A stretch of 64,000 nt of DNA from Paenalcaligenes suwonensis (GCF_011290505.1 NZ_JAANPV010000001.1:186001-250000); one strand, 5' to 3'; counted from the stretch's first letter, positions 48,251 through 57,221 are shown. Translations and numbers: made by a program. Notes: generated by a model not told the origin, from the letters alone.

Positions 48251-48662
48251 GCGTGGGGGGCCCGGGTCTAGACCATAGCCATAGTAGTACACACAACATG
48301 CAGCTGATGGCGAGTAGGCTGATCCACCAATGAGGCGCTAACCATAGCAGTAGCACGGCACACACACTCATGCTGATCAGTGCTGTCCACTTGGCTCGTT
48401 TGGTGACGAGTCGGCCATTTTGCCAGTTATGTAAGGAGGGGCCAAAGATACGGTGATCCAGTAGCCATTGATGAAAGCGCGGAGAGCTGCGTGCTGCGGC
48501 CCATGCCGAGATCAACACAAAAACCGTGGTAGGCATGCCTGGCAAAATGACCCCAATAATCGCCAAGATAAAACTGCACACCGCCAGAATGAACCAGCAC
48601 GCCCGCAACCACGCGGATTGAGCACGTTGGTCAGAAGGGGGAGGCGCAGGGGGTTGGGTCAT
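48234..48662 (-). CDS. YbaN / DUF454 family membrane protein
   Basis: This 142-residue protein has the DUF454 core: ACWFILAVCSFILAIIGVILPGMPTTVFVLISAWAAARSSPRFHQWLLDHRIFGPSLHNWQ. Two more hydrophobic helices follow. The N- and C-termini are Pro-rich. It is a small inner-membrane protein of unknown role. It lies 6 bp after the acyltransferase gene and is probably co-transcribed with it. Confidence 0.88.
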   Translation of the reverse strand: MTQPPAPPPSDQRAQSAWLRACWFILAVCSFILAIIGVILPGMPTTVFVLISAWAAARSSPRFHQWLLDHRIFGPSLHNWQNGRLVTKRAKWTALISMSVCAVLLLWLAPHWWISLLAISCMLCVLLWLWSRPGPPTQKSEP

Positions 48663-48668
48663 AGTTCG

Positions 48669-49679
48669 TCAGGTGATACGCGTACCACCGGGCAATGTTC
48701 GTAATAGGCCAGCGAATAACCACGACAGCATAAATACCGCGAGAGCCATCAGGGGTGTTTGCCAGACTATACCGGTTTGCGCTTGATATAAACCAGTTTG
48801 TTGTGCCAGATCTAAAAAGATGGGGTGAACCAGATAAATCCCAAAGGTGAAAGGTGCCAACATGGGCAATGTGGGCAGTGTAGGGCTTTGTAAAATCAGT
48901 TGAAATACGGCTAACGACATCAGTGGCACGGTGATGCTAAAGGTGTCGTAGAAGTAGGTGCTGAAGTGCTGGTGTGACGATAAGAGCGTGGTTCCCACTA
49001 CGGTTGCAGCAATGCTTAGGCTTAGCACCCAGCCGGGGTACGGAATACGTATACGGCCCTCAAACATCATGCGTCCAGCTAAAAAATAGCTGATGTACGG
49101 TAAGAACCAGAGCAGAAAAAAACCATAACTGTTGCCTTGCACTTCACGGTACAGGCTTTGCAGCATGGCCAACACCAGCATAAACAACACAACATAGCGG
49201 CTTTGTCGGGCAGAACAGTGTTGGTACAGCAAGCGTAAATAGGGGGCAAACAGGTATAGGCCCACCAACATGTACAGATACCACAGATGGTAGTAGGGCT
49301 CGCCGCTGGTGGCTTTACGCAGCCAGGCTTGTGCATCCATGGGCACACCTTGTTGGTGGTACATCCATGCGCCCCAGAATAAATAAAACACAGACCAGAA
49401 GCCTATCGCAGGCAAGATGCGTCTACCGCGCTTTTTATAAAACGAGGCAAAGCCTTCGTGTTTAGCAGGGTCTAGCAACAGCACGCCGCTGACCATGACA
49501 AAAATAGGTACGCACCAGCGGGTGGCTGCATCGTACAGGTTGGCCCAATACCAATCTTGCGTACCGTAAGCGGCGGTGCTGGTGAGGGGAACCGCAGCAC
49601 TGTGCAGCAGAACCACCGCTAAGGCTGCCATCCAACGGGCGGTGTCCAATTTGGCGTAATCAGCGTGTGAGTAGGTCAT
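48669..49679 (-). CDS. acyltransferase 3 family membrane protein
   Basis: This 336-residue integral membrane protein of the acyltransferase 3 group has about ten helices. The N-terminal catalytic region is DTARWMAALAVVLLHSAAVPL, with the key His in VVLLHS. Further family segments are WCVPIFVMVSGVLLLDP, YHLWYLYMLVGLYLFAPYLR and FGIYLVHPIFLDL. It is close to the WecH/YiaH type that O-acetylates surface polysaccharides. The target is unknown. Confidence 0.88.
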   Translation of the reverse strand: MTYSHADYAKLDTARWMAALAVVLLHSAAVPLTSTAAYGTQDWYWANLYDAATRWCVPIFVMVSGVLLLDPAKHEGFASFYKKRGRRILPAIGFWSVFYLFWGAWMYHQQGVPMDAQAWLRKATSGEPYYHLWYLYMLVGLYLFAPYLRLLYQHCSARQSRYVVLFMLVLAMLQSLYREVQGNSYGFFLLWFLPYISYFLAGRMMFEGRIRIPYPGWVLSLSIAATVVGTTLLSSHQHFSTYFYDTFSITVPLMSLAVFQLILQSPTLPTLPMLAPFTFGIYLVHPIFLDLAQQTGLYQAQTGIVWQTPLMALAVFMLSWLFAGLLRTLPGGTRIT

Positions 49680-49739
49680 AACGGCTCAGTACAAACTCCA
49701 TACCCATCACCTTAACAAAAAGGGTTGGACTCTACAAAA

Positions 49740-49755
49740 ATGTTCATACGAACAT
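49740..49755. promoter_or_regulatory. GlpR-like operator 1
   Basis: ATGTTC-ATAC-GAACAT is an inverted repeat with 6-bp arms that closely resembles the Escherichia coli GlpR operator (ATGTTCG-like half-sites). It lies 95 bp ahead of the GlpR-type gene. Confidence 0.7.
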
Positions 49756-49793
49756 AATTAACCGTCACAAAAGGTTCATATGGTAGTAATCCG

Positions 49794-49808
49794 AGCGTAA
49801 TTTACGCT
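49794..49808. promoter_or_regulatory. 15-bp palindrome AGCGTAATTTACGCT
   Basis: AGCGTAA-T-TTACGCT has perfect 7-bp arms around one base and lies between the two GlpR-like sites. It differs from the GlpR half-site, so it may bind a second regulator. Confidence 0.5.
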
Positions 49809-49823
49809 TTTTACACTGCTTGC

Positions 49824-49837
49824 TATTCACATGAACA
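49824..49837. promoter_or_regulatory. GlpR-like operator 2
   Basis: TATTC-ACAT-GAACA matches operator 1 with one arm mismatch and ends 13 bp before the GlpR-type start codon. A third half-site, GGTTC, lies at 49773-49777. Confidence 0.55.
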
Positions 49838-49850
49838 GTTATGCAGGGTT

Positions 49851-50621
49851 ATGAATCTTTCAGTTCGACAGGGTGGGATTGTTGAGTTGCTGCGCATACA
49901 GGGCGCTGTCTCTGTAGAGGGGCTAGCAGCGCATTTTCACGTGACCCCCCAGACCATCAGGCGTGATCTGAATGCGCTGTATGAAGCCAATTTGGTGCGT
50001 AGGCGTCATGGTGGGGCAGAGCTGGCTGGGCATGAGCGCAATGTGTCGTTTCAAGCACGGCGCATTACGCATTTTCAATCCAAAGTACAAATAGGTAGAG
50101 CAGTGGCTGCGCTCATTCCAGATGGCGCCAGTGTGTTGCTGGGCTTTGGTACGACTCCAGAACAGGTGGCGTTGTCGTTGGTAGAGCATCACGAGTTGAC
50201 CGTGGTGACCAACAACTTGAGTGCAGCGATGCCTTTGAGCCAGAACCACAGCAACAGGGTGGTGATTGCTGGGGGCGTGTTGCGCCAACCTAATCCAGAA
50301 ATTTTAGGGCCAGAGGCCGAGCGATTATTTAACAGTTTTAAAGCAGATTTTGGGGTGTCAGGGGTGGGCGGCTTTGATGTAGAAGGCGCGTTACTGGACT
50401 TTGACATGGCTGAGTCTGACTGCCATAAGGCCCTACGCGGTAATTGCCGCACGCGCATCTTAGTGCTTGACCATTCCAAGTTTGGACGGCTGGCGGCGGT
50501 GCGTAGTGGGTCTGTTGATGACATAGATGTGCTGGTAACCGATCTGCCTTTGCCTGATGGCTACAGGCAGCGTATTCCTGCACACGTACAAGTAGTAATA
50601 GCGAGTGAGAGTGCAGCATGA
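49851..50621 (+). CDS. DeoR/GlpR-family regulator
   Basis: This 256-residue regulator has the DeoR helix-turn-helix (RQGGIVELLRIQGAVSVEGLAAHFHVTPQTIRRDLNALYEANLVRRRHGGAEL) and the phosphosugar-sensing domain (AVAALIPDGASVLLGFGTTPEQVALSLVEHHELTVVTNNLSAAMPL...DFGVSGVGGFDVEGALLDFDMAE). It likely senses glycerol 3-phosphate or a similar phosphate. Two GlpR-like operators precede it. It overlaps the next gene by 4 bp, so it regulates its own transport operon. Confidence 0.9.
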   Translation: MNLSVRQGGIVELLRIQGAVSVEGLAAHFHVTPQTIRRDLNALYEANLVRRRHGGAELAGHERNVSFQARRITHFQSKVQIGRAVAALIPDGASVLLGFGTTPEQVALSLVEHHELTVVTNNLSAAMPLSQNHSNRVVIAGGVLRQPNPEILGPEAERLFNSFKADFGVSGVGGFDVEGALLDFDMAESDCHKALRGNCRTRILVLDHSKFGRLAAVRSGSVDDIDVLVTDLPLPDGYRQRIPAHVQVVIASESAA

Positions 50622-51688
50622 GTCAAGCCGCCATCCAATTACAAGGTATAGGCAAATCGTGGGGAGATCATGCTGTGTTAAAGCACATTGATCTGTCCAT
50701 TCCAGAAGGACAATTTACCGCGTTGCTGGGGCCTTCGGGTTGCGGTAAATCTACGCTGTTGCGCATTATTGCCGGTTTAGAGCAACCCACTACAGGCACG
50801 TTGTTAATCGATGGGCACGATGCTACGTATCAAGAGCCAGCACAACGTGGGTTGACGATGGTGTTTCAGTCGTATGCGCTGTTTCCCCATTTAACCGTAG
50901 CGCACAACATTTTGTTTGGGTTGCAGGTGCGAGGCGTGAGTAAAGCAGAGCAACACAAACGCTTGCAAGAAGCGTTGGCTCTGACGAATTTGGACGGTTT
51001 AGAGCACCGTAGACCGGCACAACTATCGGGTGGACAGCGCCAGCGCGTGGCGTTGGCACGCAGCATTGTGTCGGGGCACCGCATTTGTTTGATGGATGAG
51101 CCGCTGTCTAACTTAGATGCCAAATTACGCCACAGCGTGCGTCATGAAATCCGTGCGTTACAGCAGCGTTTGGGGTTAACAGTGGTGTATGTCACGCACG
51201 ATCAAACCGAAGCCATGGGCATGGCGGATCAAGTGGTGTTGTTGAATGCGGGCAGCATTGCCCAGCAAGGTTCGGCGCAAGAGCTGTACCAAGAGCCTAA
51301 CAGTATTTTTACGGCCGGGTTTATTGGTAGCCCGCCCATGATGCTGATCCATAGCGACTTTGTGCCGTTGGCCTTGTGGCCCACACGTTATGGCTTTGAT
51401 TTACCGCACCGCGTGTCCATTGGTGTGCGTCCCGAGCAATTACAACTGCATGAACCTACTGCCGACAGTGTGGCGGTAACGGTTGTGCACCAAGAGTTTC
51501 AAGGTGCTGATGCCTATGTGTATGTGCGACTGAAAGATGGCAATACCTTGATTGTGCGCGCGCCGCACCAACTACGTTTTATGGCAGGGGAACGTTGTGG
51601 TTTGAGTTGGAACCCTGCGCATGCTTTTTACTTCAGTCAGGATACCGGGGCGCGTTTGCAGCTGGCCTCGCCTGTGTTGGCTGACTAA
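50618..51688 (+). CDS. ugpC: ugp-type ABC transporter ATPase
   Basis: This 356-residue CUT1-family ATPase has Walker A GPSGCGKST, signature LSGGQRQRVALARSI and Walker B ICLMDEPLSNLDAKLRHSVR. A C-terminal TOBE-like domain is present (RVSIGVRPEQLQLHE...VTVVHQEFQGADAYVYVRLKDGN). UgpC powers uptake of sn-glycerol 3-phosphate or its diesters. Its ATG overlaps the regulator stop (ATGA). Confidence 0.86.
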   Translation: MSQAAIQLQGIGKSWGDHAVLKHIDLSIPEGQFTALLGPSGCGKSTLLRIIAGLEQPTTGTLLIDGHDATYQEPAQRGLTMVFQSYALFPHLTVAHNILFGLQVRGVSKAEQHKRLQEALALTNLDGLEHRRPAQLSGGQRQRVALARSIVSGHRICLMDEPLSNLDAKLRHSVRHEIRALQQRLGLTVVYVTHDQTEAMGMADQVVLLNAGSIAQQGSAQELYQEPNSIFTAGFIGSPPMMLIHSDFVPLALWPTRYGFDLPHRVSIGVRPEQLQLHEPTADSVAVTVVHQEFQGADAYVYVRLKDGNTLIVRAPHQLRFMAGERCGLSWNPAHAFYFSQDTGARLQLASPVLAD

Positions 51689-51706
51689 CGTTTAAGAGAG
51701 ATGGTT

Positions 51707-52969
51707 ATGTTGAAAAAAATTGTGATGACTACGACCAGTGCATTGTTGATGGGGTTAAGCGCCCAAGCGATGAGTGCAGTGGAATTGACCATGTACTACC
51801 CCATCTCGGTAGGCGGTCCGCTAACCGATGTGGTGGATGGCATGATTAGCGATTTTCAAGCCGAAAACCCAGAGATTAAAGTGAAGGCTGTGTACTCCGG
51901 CAACTACGATGAAACCCGAGTGCGCGCGTTGTCGGCGCTGCGCGCAGGTGAGTCAGTACAACTGTCCGTGTTGGGGGCGTTGGATACGCATGACCTCGTA
52001 GACCAAGGTTTGGTAGAAGCCTTTAGCGATGTGGCCACAGACGATCAGAGCAAAGCGTGGTTGAACAGCTTTTACCCCGCGTTGATGGCTAACGGTACTT
52101 TAGATGGCAAGGTGTGGGGTATCCCTTTCCAGCGTTCCACCATCGTGATGTTCTACAACAAGGACATGTTCCGCGAGGCAGGTTTAAACCCAGATCAGCC
52201 ACCTAAAACACGTGCTGAAATGGTGGAAGCTGCGAAAAAACTCACCACAGACAAGCGTTACGGGTTGATGATCCCTTCTACGGGTTATCCGTACTGGATG
52301 TTCCAAGCTTTGGCTTTGCAAAATGGTCACCAGTTGATGAATGAAGAAGGCACGCAAGTCTACTTCAACGATCCTAAAGCGGTTGAAGCCCTACAGTTTT
52401 TCCAAGACTTAGCGCAAACACATAAAGTCAGCCCTGCTGGCACCATCGAATGGGGCACATTGCGCCAAGCCTTTGTACAAGGCCAAACAGCCATGATGTG
52501 GCACACCACGGGTAACTTAACGGCTGTTAAAAACGAAGCACCGTTTGAGTTTGGTGTAGCCATGCTGCCTGCAAACGAAACAGCTGGTTCACCTACAGGG
52601 GGCGGTAACTTCTACCTGTTCAAAGGTGCTAGCGACGAGCAAAAAGCAGCAGCGGTGGAGTTTGTACGTTGGATGACAGCACCTGAGCGCGCCGCAAAAT
52701 GGTCGATGGCAACAGGTTATGTGGGTGTGAGCCCCGCAGCGTATGAAACACAAGCGCTGCAAGATTACGCCAAGACCTTCCCCCAAGCGACGGTAGCGCG
52801 TGACCAGTTGGCGGTAGCGTCTCCTGAGTTTGCCACCTACGAAACCGCTCGTGTGCGCGAGTTGTTGTCTAACGCAGTGCAGTCAGCGCTGACTCAGAGC
52901 AAGACACCACAAGCCGCGTTAGATGAAGCCCAAGCGGCAGCGGATCGTTTACTGCGTCCTTTTAACTAA
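51707..52969 (+). CDS. ugpB: ugp-type substrate-binding protein
   Basis: This 420-residue protein has a signal peptide (MTTTSALLMGLSAQAMSA) and the family 1 solute-binding fold. Core segments are ENPEIKVKAVYSGNYDETRVRALSALRAGE, WGIPFQRSTIVMFYNKDMFREAGLNPDQPPKT and FVRWMTAPERAAKWSMATGYVGVS. These resemble UgpB. Start 51707 has AGAGAG six bases upstream, which favours it over the ATG at 51701. The exact substrate is inferred. Confidence 0.84.
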   Translation: MLKKIVMTTTSALLMGLSAQAMSAVELTMYYPISVGGPLTDVVDGMISDFQAENPEIKVKAVYSGNYDETRVRALSALRAGESVQLSVLGALDTHDLVDQGLVEAFSDVATDDQSKAWLNSFYPALMANGTLDGKVWGIPFQRSTIVMFYNKDMFREAGLNPDQPPKTRAEMVEAAKKLTTDKRYGLMIPSTGYPYWMFQALALQNGHQLMNEEGTQVYFNDPKAVEALQFFQDLAQTHKVSPAGTIEWGTLRQAFVQGQTAMMWHTTGNLTAVKNEAPFEFGVAMLPANETAGSPTGGGNFYLFKGASDEQKAAAVEFVRWMTAPERAAKWSMATGYVGVSPAAYETQALQDYAKTFPQATVARDQLAVASPEFATYETARVRELLSNAVQSALTQSKTPQAALDEAQAAADRLLRPFN

Positions 52970-52981
52970 GCTGGAACACAG

Positions 52982-53869
52982 ATGAAACCCTTGCGTGTGT
53001 TGCGAAAGGAATCGGTGTTTGCGTATTTGCTGCTGACGCCGTTGTTGGTGTTGTTGAGTGTGTTCGCCTTTATTCCTGCGCTGCACACGCTATGGGCTAG
53101 TTTGCAAAGCAAAGGGACGGCTCGTCGTCCCTCGCAGTTTGTGGGCATGGATAACTATGACGTCATGCTGGCAGACCCCACCTTCTGGTTGGTACTGAAG
53201 AACAACCTTTGGTATGCGGCGGTGACTATCCCTGTGTCTATTGCTCTCGCGCTGTTAATGGCGTTGTGGGCAAATAGAGCGATGAGTATGCGGGCATGGG
53301 TGCGCTGTGCGTACTTCACGCCCACCATGCTGCCCATGATTGCCGCAGCGAACTTATGGCTGTTTTTCTATACGCCTGATTTGGGTTTGTTAGACCAGAT
53401 CACGAAGTTATTTGGAGCAAGCTCCACCAACTGGTTGGGGCAACCTCAAACCGCGTTGGGGGCGGTGATGGTGGTCACCATCTGGAAAGAGGCTGGCTTT
53501 TTCATGATCTTCTACTTGGCAGCGTTGCAAACGATTCCGCCGGAATTGCGTGATGCGGCTCGCCTAGAGGGAGCCAGTCGTTGGCAGTATGGCAAACGGG
53601 TATTGCTGCCGTTATTGGCACCCACCACGCTGTTTATTTTGATCAATGCGCTGATTAACTCCGTAAAGCTGGTGGATCACCTATTTATTCTGACCAAAGG
53701 CGGCCCAAACAACGCATCTAAGTTGCTGTTGTACTGGATATGGGAAACCGCTTTCGCCTACATGGATACGCCGAGTGCCGCTGTGCTGACGGTGATTCTA
53801 TTAGGTGGTTTGGGGCTGATTGCCATTCTTCAATTCCGTTACGCTGAAAAGCGAGTGCATTACCAGTAA
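52982..53869 (+). CDS. ugpA: ugp-type permease A
   Basis: This 295-residue permease has six helices of the MalF-like kind (LLTPLLVLLSVFAFIPALHTLWASL; EAGFFMIFYLAALQTIPPELRDAARLEGASRWQYGKRVLLPLLAPTTLFI). The EAA loop is clear. It pairs with UgpE in the channel. It lies 12 bp after the binding-protein gene. Confidence 0.87.
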   Translation: MKPLRVLRKESVFAYLLLTPLLVLLSVFAFIPALHTLWASLQSKGTARRPSQFVGMDNYDVMLADPTFWLVLKNNLWYAAVTIPVSIALALLMALWANRAMSMRAWVRCAYFTPTMLPMIAAANLWLFFYTPDLGLLDQITKLFGASSTNWLGQPQTALGAVMVVTIWKEAGFFMIFYLAALQTIPPELRDAARLEGASRWQYGKRVLLPLLAPTTLFILINALINSVKLVDHLFILTKGGPNNASKLLLYWIWETAFAYMDTPSAAVLTVILLGGLGLIAILQFRYAEKRVHYQ

Positions 53870-53871
53870 CC

Positions 53872-54726
53872 ATGATGACTACTGCGTGTTCTGTTCCTAG
53901 TTCCCCCGCCTGGTGGCGCGCCATTCGTACTTTTCCATTGGAAAACGTGGGCGCGTATCTACTGGCTTTGTTGTGGATATCCCCCTTGTTGTATGCCTGC
54001 TGGGCGGCGTTTAGAGACCCCTCTGCCGCCTTATCGTTGGATGTGCTGCAGGGATGGACGTTTGAGAATTTCAGCGCGGCGTGGGCACGTGCGCCGTGGC
54101 TGCGCTACGTGTTCAATACCACCATGCTGGTGTTAACCATTTTGGTGGGGCAACTGGTGATTTGTACCTTGGCTGCCTACGCATTTGCGCGTTTTAAGTT
54201 CTTTGGTAGCCAGTTTTTATTCATGTTGCTGCTGTTGCAGCTGTTTATTCTGCCCGAAGTGCTGATTGTGGAGAATTTCCGCATGGTGTCGTTGTTAGGG
54301 TGGACGGATACGGTGTGGGGCATGGGTGTGCCCTATATGGCCAGCGCGTTTGGGGTATTTTTGTTGCGCCAAGCCTTTAAACAAGTGCCCCGTGAGCTAG
54401 AAGATGCAGCCCGTTTAGAAGGCTGCTCGCGTTTAGGCGTGTTGTGGCGTGTGTACGTGCCTTTAGTGAAACCGGTGTATCTAGCCTATGCCTTGGTGTC
54501 TGTGTCTTCGCATTGGAATAATTTTTTGTGGCCATTGGTGGTCAGCAGTTCCGAGCATACACGCCCGTTAACAGTAGGGTTGTCGCTGTTTGGCGCACCA
54601 GAAAGTGGCGTCAGTATTTCGTTGATTAGTGCCGCCACATTGATGACGATTTTGCCGTTGTTAGTGGGTTTTCTATTGTTCCAGAAACAATTTATGCAGG
54701 CTTTTCTGCGTGCAGGTATACGTTAA
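53872..54726 (+). CDS. ugpE: ugp-type permease E
   Basis: This 284-residue MalG-like permease has the EAA loop AFKQVPRELEDAARLEGCSRLGVLWRVYVPLVKPVYLAYALVS. It starts 2 bp after ugpA stops. The terminal helix LMTILPLLVGFLLFQKQFMQAFLRAGIR is typical of the family. It completes the importer. Confidence 0.87.
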   Translation: MMTTACSVPSSPAWWRAIRTFPLENVGAYLLALLWISPLLYACWAAFRDPSAALSLDVLQGWTFENFSAAWARAPWLRYVFNTTMLVLTILVGQLVICTLAAYAFARFKFFGSQFLFMLLLLQLFILPEVLIVENFRMVSLLGWTDTVWGMGVPYMASAFGVFLLRQAFKQVPRELEDAARLEGCSRLGVLWRVYVPLVKPVYLAYALVSVSSHWNNFLWPLVVSSSEHTRPLTVGLSLFGAPESGVSISLISAATLMTILPLLVGFLLFQKQFMQAFLRAGIR

Positions 54727-54735
54727 GAGGTAGTT

Positions 54736-55554
54736 ATGAAAATCATCCATCTTTCCGATCTGCATATTACGCCAGCAGGAAAAAGCCTATTTGATGCCGA
54801 CCCTGCAGCGCAGTTGATGCAATGCATCGCGCACATCAACAAACACCATGCCGATGCGCAGCTTTGCGTGCTGACGGGGGATTTGACCCATGCGGGTCAC
54901 CCGTTGGCGTACCAACGTTTGGCCCAGTGCTTGCAAGCCTTAAAAATGCCTGTGCGGTTTCTCATGGGTAATCACGATGATAGGCAGGCTTTTGGGCAGG
55001 TGTTTACCGCACAAGCTACTGAGTTAGACGGTTTTGTGCAGTATGCCGAGATACTGGGTGACTACGAGGCTTTATATGTGGATAGCTTGCAAGACGGCTA
55101 CACCGATGGCTATCTGTGCGAGCGTCGCCTACAGTGGTTAGAACAGAAACTGGAGCAGGCGACGCGGCCCATTTTGCTGTTTTCGCACCACCCACTGCCC
55201 ATGTTGCAGTACCCCGCCATGGATTGGCTGCGTTTAAGTAATGCCGAGCATGTGCTGCCGCTATTGAAGCGTTGTGCACAGCCCGTGCATTTGTTTTCAG
55301 GGCATGTGCACCGTTGTTCAGCAGGGGTATGGAACGGTATACCGTTTTTTACGGTAAACGGTACTAATCACCAACATGAGCTGGATTTACATACACACGG
55401 TGCGGCGACTTCTACCTTTGAGCCAGCCAGTTATGCTGTGATTTTGCCGCACGCCGAAGGCGTGACCGTGCATTTCCAGCCTTTTGGTTACGACGACTCT
55501 GTGCGTTTTCCGTATACGGGCAGTTTAGATGCCTTGAAGTGCCGGCACGCTTAA
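54736..55554 (+). CDS. calcineurin-like metallophosphoesterase (GpdQ/CpdA type)
   Basis: This 272-residue enzyme has the complete dinuclear metal motif set: D-x-H in LSDLHITP, GDLTHAG, the GNHDD box, HHPLP and the GHVHRC box. This is the class III phosphodiesterase fold of GpdQ, Icc/CpdA and Rv0805. As last gene of a ugp operon it probably cleaves glycerophosphodiesters taken up by the importer, replacing the unrelated UgpQ. AAGAGG lies before the ATG. It overlaps the convergent GntR gene by 4 bp. Confidence 0.86.
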   Translation: MKIIHLSDLHITPAGKSLFDADPAAQLMQCIAHINKHHADAQLCVLTGDLTHAGHPLAYQRLAQCLQALKMPVRFLMGNHDDRQAFGQVFTAQATELDGFVQYAEILGDYEALYVDSLQDGYTDGYLCERRLQWLEQKLEQATRPILLFSHHPLPMLQYPAMDWLRLSNAEHVLPLLKRCAQPVHLFSGHVHRCSAGVWNGIPFFTVNGTNHQHELDLHTHGAATSTFEPASYAVILPHAEGVTVHFQPFGYDDSVRFPYTGSLDALKCRHA

Positions 55555-56258
55555 GCTTGTGATGTGGCCTCGCTTGCCTGCATGTCTTGGTAAGCTTGTG
55601 CCGCATTGTGCACGTGCTGCGATGCGAGCAGGTTAGCTAAGTCGCTGTTGCCATTAATCACCGCATTTAAAATCTGGGCGTGGTCTTCCCAGTTTTGGCG
55701 CACGCGTTGCAGATTGCTGGGTGCAAACAGTAGGGCCGTGCGGTCACGCAGTGAGCGCATCAGTTCTGTTAAGACGATGTTGCCCGACAAACCAGCTAAA
55801 GTTTCATGAAACTCGCGATTGAGTGATTGCAGTAGGTCTAGGTCTTCACGTTCTACAGCGGCTTTACCTTGGTCCAAAATCTGCTGTAACTGCTCTATAC
55901 CATTTTGATTGCGACGTTGTGCGGCCAGCTTGGCGTTTAAGCCTTCTAGCGCCGCACGTACTTCAGCCATGTTGTAGGCAATATCAGGTGATAGCACCGA
56001 TACCGAGGCACCACGACGAGGTTCTATGGTCACTAAGCCTTCCGAGGCTAGCTCACGCAATGCTTCACGCACAGGAATGCGCGATACGCCCATTTCTGTA
56101 GCAAGTTTGCCCTCTACTAAGCGGTCGCCAGGGTGAAATTCACCACTAAGAATGCGGTCACGCAGTTGATCGCGTATGACGGCGAATAACGAGGCATGAT
56201 GGTCGCCTACGCGACGGTTATCGGTGCTTTGAGTAGCGCTTAAACTGGTAATGTTCAT
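55551..56258 (-). CDS. GntR/FCD-family regulator of the oxidase cluster
   Basis: This 235-residue regulator has the GntR winged helix (LFAVIRDQLRDRILSGEFHPGDRLVEGKLATEMGVSRIPVREALRELASEGLVTIEPRRGASVSVL) and an all-helical FCD domain. A TATAAT -10 (56301-56296 on the minus strand) and an overlapping GTATACA half-site precede it. The same palindrome, perfect, stands before the diiron oxidase operon, so this protein is the likely local regulator. The ligand is unknown. Confidence 0.88.
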   Translation of the reverse strand: MNITSLSATQSTDNRRVGDHHASLFAVIRDQLRDRILSGEFHPGDRLVEGKLATEMGVSRIPVREALRELASEGLVTIEPRRGASVSVLSPDIAYNMAEVRAALEGLNAKLAAQRRNQNGIEQLQQILDQGKAAVEREDLDLLQSLNREFHETLAGLSGNIVLTELMRSLRDRTALLFAPSNLQRVRQNWEDHAQILNAVINGNSDLANLLASQHVHNAAQAYQDMQASEATSQA

Positions 56259-56320
56259 GGTATGACCTTGCGAATCCTACAGGGACCAAGATTGAATTAT
56301 ACGGTCACCGGACGATTTAA

Positions 56321-56339
56321 CGAATATGGTATACACATG
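56321..56339. promoter_or_regulatory. GntR operator copy, own promoter
   Basis: The stretch contains AATATGGTATACACA, whose right half matches the GTATACA half of the palindrome at 60303-60321. It overlaps the expected -35 of the regulator's own promoter, which suits autorepression. Confidence 0.55.
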
Positions 56340-56343
56340 AGCC

Positions 56344-57090
56344 TTAGGCTACCAATAGGGTACGTACAATAAGTACTACAGCGCTAAAGGTACATACGCT
56401 AAGCAATAGCCTACGTATTACCGGTAGGCTTATCTTATGGCGCATTTTCCCAGACAGCGCAAACCCTAACAGCATAAAGGGATACAGCACCACGCTTAGC
56501 AGTGCTTGCTGCATGGTAAATAGCCCTGCTGCGATCAGCAAAATCAACGATAAGCTGGCACCCAAAAATAAAATTAGTCCTAAGGATGCGCGCAATTGAG
56601 CCGCCGCTAGGTTTTGCATTGCAATGGCTAAGGCCGGTGCCCCCACTGAGGTCAGCGTACCCATAATGCCTGATGCAATGCCAGCTAAACCCATATTTCG
56701 TGACGAAGGCAATATACGCAGCCCTCGGGCGCTCAGTGTGACCGCTATCAAGATCATCACGGCAAAACTGAGGTTGATAACCGTCACGGGCAGTTGGGTC
56801 ATGCCCAATACCGCAATAACAGAGCCAATGGCTCGCCCTGCAACGGCATAACCTACAACGGGTAGCACAATGTGGTGACGCTCACGTAATGCGGCTAATA
56901 ACGACACGCTACCTCCCAATGCTAATAACGGCCCTGGCACCAGTTCGGGGAAGGTAAGCGCGGCAATAGGCGCGACCAGCATCGCAAAGCCCACCCCACC
57001 TACCCCTTGTAAAAAAGCGGCAAGCACGACTAAAGCCGCCATCAGCAACCACGACCACGGGTCTACCAAACTTAGCAATGACATGAACAC
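56344..57090 (-). CDS. TauE/SafE-family exporter
   Basis: This 248-residue protein has about eight helices of the TauE/SafE (DUF81) family: LMAALVVLAAFLQGVGGVGFAMLVAPIAALTFPELVPGPLLALGG and GIASGIMGTLTSVGAPALAIAMQNL. Members export sulfite, sulfonates or small organic acids. AAAGGAA (57105-57099) fits the GTG start at 57090 better than the ATG at 57084. It is flanked by the GntR gene and the divergent permease and carries a GntR-type site directly upstream. Confidence 0.86.
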   Translation of the reverse strand: MFMSLLSLVDPWSWLLMAALVVLAAFLQGVGGVGFAMLVAPIAALTFPELVPGPLLALGGSVSLLAALRERHHIVLPVVGYAVAGRAIGSVIAVLGMTQLPVTVINLSFAVMILIAVTLSARGLRILPSSRNMGLAGIASGIMGTLTSVGAPALAIAMQNLAAAQLRASLGLILFLGASLSLILLIAAGLFTMQQALLSVVLYPFMLLGFALSGKMRHKISLPVIRRLLLSVCTFSAVVLIVRTLLVA

Positions 57091-57105
57091 GTTTGTGTTT
57101 CCTTT

Positions 57106-57124
57106 TTTGTATATGGTATGCAGA
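57106..57124. promoter_or_regulatory. GntR operator copy before the TauE/SafE gene
   Basis: TTTGTATATGGTATGCAGA agrees with the perfect site ATTGTATACCGTATACAAT at 13 of 19 positions. It lies directly upstream of the TauE/SafE ribosome binding site. Confidence 0.6.
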
Positions 57125-57202
57125 TTTAATGTTTTAGGTTTGAATTTATCAGAGTTTTCCCCAATTTTTGGGTTTTTTGATGAAGCCTAAAACAAATTGC
57201 AG

Positions 57203-57221
57203 ATAGTATACCGACTTACGC
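57203..57221. promoter_or_regulatory. GntR half-site before the permease
   Basis: ATAGTATACCG matches the left half and centre of the palindrome; the right half is degenerate. It lies 55 bp upstream of the permease start and is the weakest copy. Confidence 0.45.

Noticed and set aside
49794-49820. AGCGTAATTTACGCT followed by T-run, considered as a terminator
   Set aside because: The loop would be a single base, and the site lies inside a promoter region with no gene upstream on the same strand. An operator is more likely.
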